Below are positions 56,326-64,000 of a stretch of DNA of 64,000 bases, one piece after another. A program made the translations under genes and the position numbers. The notes beneath the pieces were generated by a model that saw only the letters and a program-made list of their open reading frames with translations, did not search any database and was not told the origin of the DNA. Origin of the DNA: Strigops habroptila (lineage: Eukaryota; Chordata; Aves; Psittaciformes; Psittacidae); contig NC_044277.2 in the NCBI RefSeq assembly GCF_004027225.2, positions 38,482,305-38,546,304 on the forward strand, read 5' to 3'. How positions within the stretch are numbered: position 1 is the first letter of the stretch; every line of letters begins with the position of its first letter.

Positions 56326-56436
56326 CTTCTCTGCTTGCGCAGTTGATTGGGCAATAATGCCTATACAGACAACGGAGGCAAACAGACCTTGCCAGGTTGA
56401 CATGTTCTGACTTTTTATGGGTTCAGTAAACTGCCA
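56326..56436 (-). CDS. Candidate exon encoding a signal-peptide-like or membrane segment; gene unknown
   Basis: On the minus strand a near-ideal acceptor (ctctttctcttttgcag) precedes 111 nt that are open throughout and end AGAGAAG before donor gtagggg. An ATG (56403-56401, A at -3) opens the 26 residues that start MSTWQGLF, run through a hydrophobic core ASVVCIGIIAQSTA and end AQAEK at the exon end. The AQA before EK fits a signal peptidase site, so this could be a first coding exon with phase-0 donor. Because the upstream 33 nt are also in frame, it could instead be an internal exon with a transmembrane helix. I do not recognise the family and could not find the partner exons. UBXN2B is expected on this strand further on by synteny, but this peptide does not match what I recall of it. 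It may be a chance coincidence. Confidence 0.3.
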
Positions 56437-59400
56437 CTGCAAAAGAGAAAGAGAAAACAAGTATTTTTATCTTCCATACATTTTTTCCAACACCAAAGCT
56501 ACAGATTATGTATGTCAATGCATCAACTTGGAGATCCATGGGACTGATACTGCAGTACCAGTCAGGGCACCAGGAGCTAGAATTTGTTCAGGTACTAGGA
56601 GCTAGAACTGGAGAAATCATTAACATAGTCATTAAAATAACTTTTTATTGTTTCAAAGTTTTACTGCAGTAGGGCCTGAAGATTGCCAATCAGAACTAGG
56701 CAGCCACTAATTTTAAGAACTGCAGACGCACTGAGAGGCATGGAACCAGGCACAGAAAGCTCAGGATTTGGGCATTAAACTCAAAGCTAATTATTCTCAC
56801 ATGTCCACAAGCAGGCCAATAGGCTCTAGACAGTTGCTTAGGAAGACAGGCATTAAGCATTGCAGGCTCAAGGCTTTGATAAAGAACTTAACGAGTCTTT
56901 CTGTACACATATGAGACAATGTTTAGCTGAGCAAATAACAAGCAAAACTGCTGCGTGGAAGAGGTCAGTGCAGGTTAGAGGAGAAACGTGGAGAATCAAA
57001 GTTCTTCCAAAATGTTTTCCAGGTTCTAGTTTTCTCACATTTATTTGCTGACACTGTGACCTCCTCCACATCTTTATCATATGTGCAGCCTAAGCTTTAT
57101 TTCTTAATTTGGGCCATGAGATACTACAAAAACTCCCACAAAAACAGAGAGAACACTATTCCAAAGGCTGAGCTCTCTAGCAACAGGAATACAAAAAGCA
57201 CTAGCCAAGTAAACTTCACACATTATTGAGGGCCCCTTGAAAGGGTGTGATATCATTGCCAGATTTAAATGTGAAACATAACAACACTGGAGAAATCTTC
57301 ACAGTTTGGAATATACAATTACTAGCCAAACTTTATTTGCTAATAAACCAAGCAAAAAATAATAATAATAAAAAAATCCTGCCATAATGAAGTGTGGCCC
57401 TGAAGAAGGAGAGTTGCCTGTGTGAGAAAAGTACATGGCTGGGGTCCTTGTGCAGAAATTATGTGTCAGCATATATTTACCAGAAGGGATACAGGGAAGA
57501 CACACAAATTTTTATTGTATAATTTGTTTTGTTTGGGGCACATGTCTAAAAAAACAATTGAATAGAAGCAAGGCAAGAACAATATTTGCAAGTAACATGG
57601 TGAAAAGACAATCCAAACTTTTTTAGTGTCCCCAGGTTAACTATTAGTTCAGTGTATCTTGTGGTCTTATCCTGAGGAAACTGGATGAAGAAAGGTATTG
57701 AGGGAAAGGGAAAGACTTCAAGTCTGCCTCTTGCAAACCGCTACAACTGTCTGTAAGAACTGACATACTGCAGGCACTATTCTACTGAACAGGAACGACC
57801 AGCAGACACAACTAGTAGATAGTCAGGAATAAAGGAAAGCAGGTGTCAGGAGCTTGGAGTACCAGCTTGGAGTACCAGCTTTGATGCAGCCTCTCAGAGA
57901 ATAGTGGTTACTTCAGCTGGGACTTGTTACAGGTCCCCATCAAACAAGCATCCTCTCCTCCCTACATTTGCTGAGTGTGGTTGTTCTACCTCTTTGGCCC
58001 AAATTGCCTTCAGGTTTACCAGACTGACATACCCCTCTGTTCCCTCTCCTCTGTTTATTTAGCTCCATTCATTTAAGTAACAGCTTTAGAGGGGAGAAAA
58101 GTGTAGATCATGGAGACCCAGACAGAAACCTGGAAGCTGAATTGCACTGCCTTAAAAAAACCCCAACCAAACAAAAAACAACCAAAAAAACCTCAAGACA
58201 CACAAAACAAAAACCCAAAGCCAACCAATAAAAAAACACCAAAAAAACCTCCCTTTGAATTTAAACCCTTTTGTTAGGAAGTAAAAATTATTCCACTAAC
58301 ATGAACACCTTAAATCATCACATTGCAAAGAATCTTTTATTTTCAGTTTTCCTTTGTCCATGTGACAGACACGGTTAATGTACAACAGGCAAGATAGAAA
58401 TGTTCAGGGAATCTCCCTTAGGCATATACCTAATAATAGGGCTTAGTCCTCAATTAAGGGTTGTGACTGATGCCAGACCTATCTGTTAAGTCTAGCTGAA
58501 ACCTAGGATATTTCCAGATCTTTGAGTTTTATCTTTGATTTTAACAGGGTGGATTGTTAGCCTCTATCTTAAAACCAGGTCACAGTACAGTAAGGTCAGG
58601 AAGAGTTAGCGCTCTCTCCTTGCAAGCCAATTGCACAAAATTTATTTTTATCATTTTCACAAAGAACTAAAACAACTAAAAATCAAGTTAGAACAAATAC
58701 TTTCCCTTTTTGTTGATGGAAAGATAAACCCTAAATATGCATATGCAGTTCAGTGGTACATCTGAACTTTCCCAGTGTTGGGATTTGAGATAGGATTCAG
58801 CCTCACTTTTTTCCTCTGAGGAGATCCCTTTAAGGTCAACTGTCTGATGTCTACAAATGAAACATCACCTCTTTTCATACAGACCTAACCCCGGCTTACA
58901 ATATTTTGCATGGTGACCAAGGTTACCAGCAGTTCCAACTGGGACTAAGACCTGTGTCTGTTTTCAGGAGAAATAGTGTTCAGGAAGACTCCTTAGAAAA
59001 CAAACAGACTGGTTAGACTATAAGAGAAGGAGGAAATAATTTAGTGAAAAACATTTTAACATAACCATTTGCCTATATCCACTTACGCTCCCTCTTCTGC
59101 TTTCAACAATTCCTTTTAGACTGCTATGGAAAGTAGCACTGCGTTAATAAAAATAGGCAAGAATATTATTTTATAGCTAAAAGAGTTGAAAGAATACATA
59201 TGACATTCAAAACAAGTGAACTTATATTTAAAAGTTAAAATTAAACAGTGGAAACAAGTATTCACATGTATCAAGGTACTCATTCATGGATCAAAAGTGG
59301 CAGCACTATTCTCCATTCAGAGCCAACATCCTCTCTACCTGAAAGTTTCTCAGTTTCTTTTAGCAAGAATCACCTTGCTAAGAGGAGAATAATTCAAATG

Positions 59401-61198
59401 CAAGTAGAAATAAATACCTTATCTAAGCTATTCTCTATTAACTGCAAACTTTCAAAAAAGAATAGCACTTGCATTTTCACATTCAGGCAGAGATTTTTAT
59501 TTGTAAAATCTAATTTAAAATGGATTAACTACATTGGCACAGAACACTAAGGACATTTACGTTGTGAACATCCAATTAATGATGATTTAACTTGATTAGG
59601 AACATTTGCAAGATAAACAGAAATTAATTCTGTTCACTGAAATGGAACATTTGTCCTGGGTTTGCACAATGCAGGCACTAAAGTTCTGAGGCTTCCATTG
59701 ATCTGAAACATTGTAGACACCTATTACCATGAAAAAGTTAATTAAAATTTTATTTGGAAATCAGATTTATTTTGTCCTCAAAGTGTGTTCGTTATTTTTT
59801 AGGACACACTATGAATTCTTTTTTTTTTTTTTTTTCCTAGAATAGACAATCAAAATTTTTGTGTCAGCAACTAGTAAGACACTAAGAATTCCATGAAATA
59901 AATACCAGCTTCTCAGCCCTGCACCACTAATTCCTTCTATTCAAAACATTATATATGAAAAATGATTCCTGGGTATTCCCATGTGGGAGTACTTGCTTAT
60001 TAGTATTTAAATGGTCCAAGAGCTCACCAAATTAATTTGGACTGAGGTAGATTTATAAATGTAAAATAGTAGCTCTTCTTTTTAATTCCACAGTTAAGAT
60101 GTCTCGCTCAGTTTACTTTAATGCAATTTGGAATAACACATCTATCTTCTCATGCTCCAGCAAAACAGCCCAAAAATGTAGCTTATAGATCACACAATTT
60201 AACTTAGGAGCAGACAGCTCCCAGTAAACAGAAAAGACCTAGATACCCTCCTCGCTTCTCAGTTTTAGATGAAAATTCTTTAAACTTAGTTTCTCTCCTT
60301 TAACATTCAGATGTGCTGCCAGAGAGCTCTTCAATTACTGGCAGAACAAGACCATTACTAAAGAAAGTTGCAAGTAAGAAGTGTGAGAAGGTGACTTCTG
60401 GTCTATAATCTGAGTTCTGTTAATCACCTCTGAAGTTCAGCAGACTTTTTTTGGAATGACTGTAATGAAAATTTTGAGGAGATACAGTGAGGTACATAAT
60501 GTTTCCAGCCCTTAAACAGGAAACATACAGCAAAATTTATTAATTGTTAAGTACAACTGGACAAAAGACAAAGCTTTCCAAAAACTAAGCCATTTACCTT
60601 GTCTCAGTAGCAAAACCCAAATAAATTTGGTTTAATTAAAACACATTACAGGAAGCCAGCATAACGATGAGAATTAAACAAGAGAACAGAAGATAAAGTT
60701 GCTTTTCAAGGTTGGTTCATTCCAGTAGTTCAACTATTGAAAAATCTGTTTTAATTTCACTTTGAAAATATCTGAACTGAGTTTCCAGTTTTGTACAAGT
60801 TTCTAATTCTTGTTATGCTACACGTCCTATAATATTTTTTTCCCCTCTGTGAAGTAACTGCCCACTTTAAGTCACCTCACCTCTCTGTTTTCTTCCTGAT
60901 ACCTGTTTTGAGTACTTCTAAGATATTTAATTCAGCATTTCCATTGGTTTTTTGGTCCCATCTCTGAGGCTCTTAAGAAGCAGGATCAGCACCATAAAGA
61001 GGATTAAACTCGCCAGTAACAAACACACGGATTAAAATCATCTCAGTCACAAAATTGCTCTGTAAACCTCTAAGGGGTGTAAATAGTTCTGCTGCATTGT
61101 TTTCTTCCTGTCATTCAACTCCTTTCCAGGGCCAGTGCTTTCCAGGCTGTTAGTGTCTTTCACAGTTGGTTCCAGACTCATAACTTGACATTTATAAA
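56437..61198. other. Intergenic or intronic AT-rich region
   Basis: No recognisable gene. It holds an A/C-rich low-complexity tract at about 58150-58250 and a T run near 59818-59836. It could include 5' introns of the candidate minus-strand gene. Confidence 0.5.
58150..58250. repeat. A/C-rich low-complexity tract
   Basis: About 100 bp composed almost only of A and C on the plus strand (runs such as aaccaaacaaaaaacaacc). Confidence 0.85.
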
Positions 61199-62018
61199 AT
61201 CATAGAATGGTTAGGGCTGGAAAGGACCCTAAGATCATCTAGTTCCAACCCCCCGCCATGGGCAGGTATGCCTCACACTAGACCATGTCACCGAAGGCTT
61301 TGTCCAACCTGGCCTTGAACACTGCCAGGGATGGAGCATTTACCACTTCTTTGGACAACCCATTCCAGTGCCTCACCACCCTCACTGTAAAGAACTTCTT
61401 CCCTACATCTAATCTGAACTTGCCCTGTTTTAAGTTTGAACCCACTGCCCCTTGTCCTGTTGCTACAGTCCCTGATGAAGAGTCCCTCCCCAGCATCCTT
61501 ATAGGCCCCCTTCAGATACTGGAAGGCTGCTATGAGGTCTCCACGCAGCCTTCTCTTCTCCAGGCTGAATAGCCCCAACTTTCTCAGCCTGTCTTCATAC
61601 GGGAGGTGCTCCAGCCCTCTTATCATCCTCGTGGCCCTCCTCTGGACTTGCTCCAACAGCTCCATGTCTTATTTATGTTGGGGACACCAGAACTGCACAT
61701 AGACTCCAAGTGAGGTCTCACGAGAGCAGAGGGGCAGGATCACCCCCTTCAACCTGCTGGTCATGCTCCTTTTGATGCAGCCCAGGACACAGTTGGTTTC
61801 TGGGCTGTGAGCACACACTGAAGCTGGCTCATATTCAATTTCTCATCAACCACCACCCCCAAGTCCTTCTCTGCAGGGCTGCTCTGAGCCACTTCTCTGC
61901 CCAACCTGTAGCAGTGCCTGGGATTGCCCTGACCCAGGCGCAGGACCTTGCACTTCGCATTGTTGAACTTCATGAGGTTGGCATTGGCCACCTCTCAAGT
62001 GTGTCAAGGTCCCTGTGG
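61199..62018 (-). mobile_element. CR1 fragment with 3' end of the RT ORF
   Basis: The plus strand begins with the reversed CR1 tail (catagaatggttagggctgg). On the minus strand it encodes pieces such as [20 protein letters not shown] and [18 protein letters not shown], which also occur in the 45.4-47.5-kb copy. About 820 bp, 5'-truncated and frame-shifted, hence inactive. Confidence 0.93.
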
Positions 62019-64000
62019 GTGGCATAGTTCACTAAATGTTCAACATAGTTGCTGCCTGCTGTTGTTTATCATTGCACTGATCTTTGGTTTTCGAAGTTTA
62101 TTTTCAAAGAATTGATAAGCAGCTAAATAGTACCCGTCCTACTTTTATTCTCTTCAGGAACCCATTCCAACTATATCCATCCCAGAGAAACACCACGAGC
62201 TTACTGCTTTTGATGTGCGTGCCTACACTGAGGCCTGCCAGGCTTAATCATCATGAGCAAGGGGAAGGTGTATCTCTGTCTATTCTCCCTGCAAAGAATA
62301 CTACAATTTAAAGATCATGGGAGCTTTAGCTTAGTGCAATCAACTAAGCAGGAAGCTTGCATGCTCTTTATTGGTTCATTTAATATTGGACAGATTTTCC
62401 CCAGAGAGCAAGAACAGCATGGGATATCTGTTAATATATGCTAATTGTACAAGTGTGTCCAGTAGTCTCATTAAAGCAGAATAACTGCAAACATCTCAAT
62501 GTGGTCTCAAATCCCCAAAACACGCCTGATGCGTTTAACCAGAATAACTATGATTACCAAGATGGTAGTGTCCAAATGAAAACAACCAACCAACCAAAAA
62601 AAACCCCCAAAACCAAACAAATACTCTGGTCCAGACACATTCTCTTAAGAGAAAACGTTCAGTTTTGCATTATTTGAGTCTTGTGTGATAAAGGATTTCT
62701 GGGAAAGACAAGCAGAGGTGAAGCCTGCACCTTTCATAAACTGCCCACAAAAGCAAGTGACAGGATTACCTGTATTTCATGGAAGCTATGAGGAACTCAA
62801 GCAGCTCAGCAGACTTGTTCTGAGGGAAACATCATCATCCTCTACCAAGTTCCTTCTCCCTTCTTTCAGTCTCTTGTCAACTTTCTCCCTTGTAGTGAAT
62901 CTTAACTCACTGTGTATCCACTTAGGTCTGTACTCAAAGAACTGGTTTGTGCCAAAAATGCCAAATGTTAGCTACATGAGTGCAAATGTTAACAAAAGGT
63001 ATGACACAAAATTATGAGACACATTCTATCAGGTTTAAAGTACCAAGAAGTAGTGAAACATTTAAACATGAGCATTGATACATTTTCTTAGTGCTTGACA
63101 AAATTCTAACCACTGGGACCCCAGTTACTCTCAGCTGGTACCGAACACTAAAATTTACCAGCTATGTGAAACAAATAGATGATGATACTATACAATTGTG
63201 GGTTTTGGCATAATAATGGGGGGAACGGAGAAAATGATTTAGTTAACCACTATCCTTTATATTTCAGTTTAATTAATAATAGTCTTCAGAAGGAATGAGC
63301 AATTTAACTTTACCTATATTCTGAACTGAAATATGCCCAAGCCACAGACTGCCCAAGATAGATAACAAAATACTGACTTTGGCCTTGCATTCACAGAGAA
63401 GTGTTAGTGTATAAAACATAGGCAAAGTAAATGTCCATTCCTTTCTGTTTAGGCTTAAATATTTGGCATGCAATACAATCATCACTTCAACGCACAGAAA
63501 ATGGGAAGAAAACAGTAAGTGTTGCCTATGGTACTTTTAGTTTAAAACTTTAATTACTTAGCACATGAAAAGAATTATGATTAAAATCATGCATATATTC
63601 AGATTACAAAACGAAATACTTCAAATACAATTACATGTTTAAAATTTACTCTGTCAAAGATCTACTTTGAGGTAAAAATGTATATTAACCAAATATACTG
63701 AGCAGTTATAAGCTTAGCATAAATAAATATTTTCAGAATAAAATAATCAGTGAAAACAGCATTTTTAACACATACTGTACAAGAGATACAGCCCATTTAC
63801 CCTCCTTCAGTGAGATCCACTCATCTGTTAAAAAGCCACAAATTCTATAAAACTGCATACTACTAAAGTACAGCAGCCAGTTTGCCCACAACATAAGACT
63901 CCTACCTGCATACTGCAGTGTAGGGCCATGTTATTTGAAAAAATATAGAATTTCAAAGATTAAGGGGTTTAATTATACAGCTTCCAAACAAGTACAGTGA
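62019..64000. other. AT-rich region at the right edge
   Basis: I see no recognisable exon or repeat except a short A/C-rich tract at about 62580-62625. UBXN2B would be the expected next gene by synteny; its 3' UTR or introns could reach here, but nothing in the sequence shows it. Confidence 0.5.

Noticed and set aside
62685-63017. 110-codon plus-strand open frame near the right edge
   Set aside because: No similarity recognised, no poly(A) or splice signals; within chance expectation for this length of sequence.
62019-64000. UBXN2B exons expected by synteny
   Set aside because: I searched the minus strand for the UBX-domain end of the protein and saw no match; the gene probably lies beyond the window.

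Overview
The window is vertebrate nuclear DNA, almost certainly from a bird. It has long AT-rich introns with GT-AG splice sites, several CR1 non-LTR retrotransposon copies with the octamer-like ATTCTRTG tail, and solo LTRs of an ERVL-like family common in avian genomes. There are no operons, bacterial genes or CRISPR arrays. Three protein-coding genes are recognisable, and their order and orientation match the conserved NSMAF-SDCBP-CYP7A1 block (human 8q12).

Layout. (1) About 1-5,210, + strand: the last six coding exons of NSMAF (FAN), encoding the C-terminal WD40 repeats; the rest of the gene lies upstream of the window. (2) 5,211-8,345: convergent spacer between NSMAF and SDCBP, holding a 544-bp solo LTR. 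(3) About 8,346-23,640, - strand: complete SDCBP (syntenin-1), with eight coding exons giving 296 residues and a non-coding first exon in a CpG island at 23.2-23.8 kb. Its introns carry two CR1 fragments and a second 544-bp solo LTR. (4) 23.8-37.4 kb: intergenic DNA with one short CR1 tail and no supported gene. (5) 37,374-44,500, + strand: complete CYP7A1 (cholesterol 7-alpha-hydroxylase) with six exons and 513 residues. It has a TATA box and an upstream element resembling the mammalian bile-acid response element with an LRH-1 site. (6) 44.5-64 kb: repeat-containing intergenic DNA with a 2.1-kb decayed CR1 reverse transcriptase, a 0.8-kb CR1, an LTR fragment, and one unexplained minus-strand candidate exon at 56,326-56,436 that encodes a signal-peptide-like or membrane segment.

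The three genes do not form a pathway. NSMAF couples TNF receptor to neutral sphingomyelinase. Syntenin-1 is a PDZ scaffold of syndecan trafficking and exosome formation. CYP7A1 is the rate-limiting enzyme of classical bile acid synthesis. They are neighbours by ancestral synteny. All exon joins were made by eye from splice sites, reading phase and remembered family sequence; nothing was aligned by computer. I found no convincing new biological system. The best open question is the 56.3-kb candidate exon.
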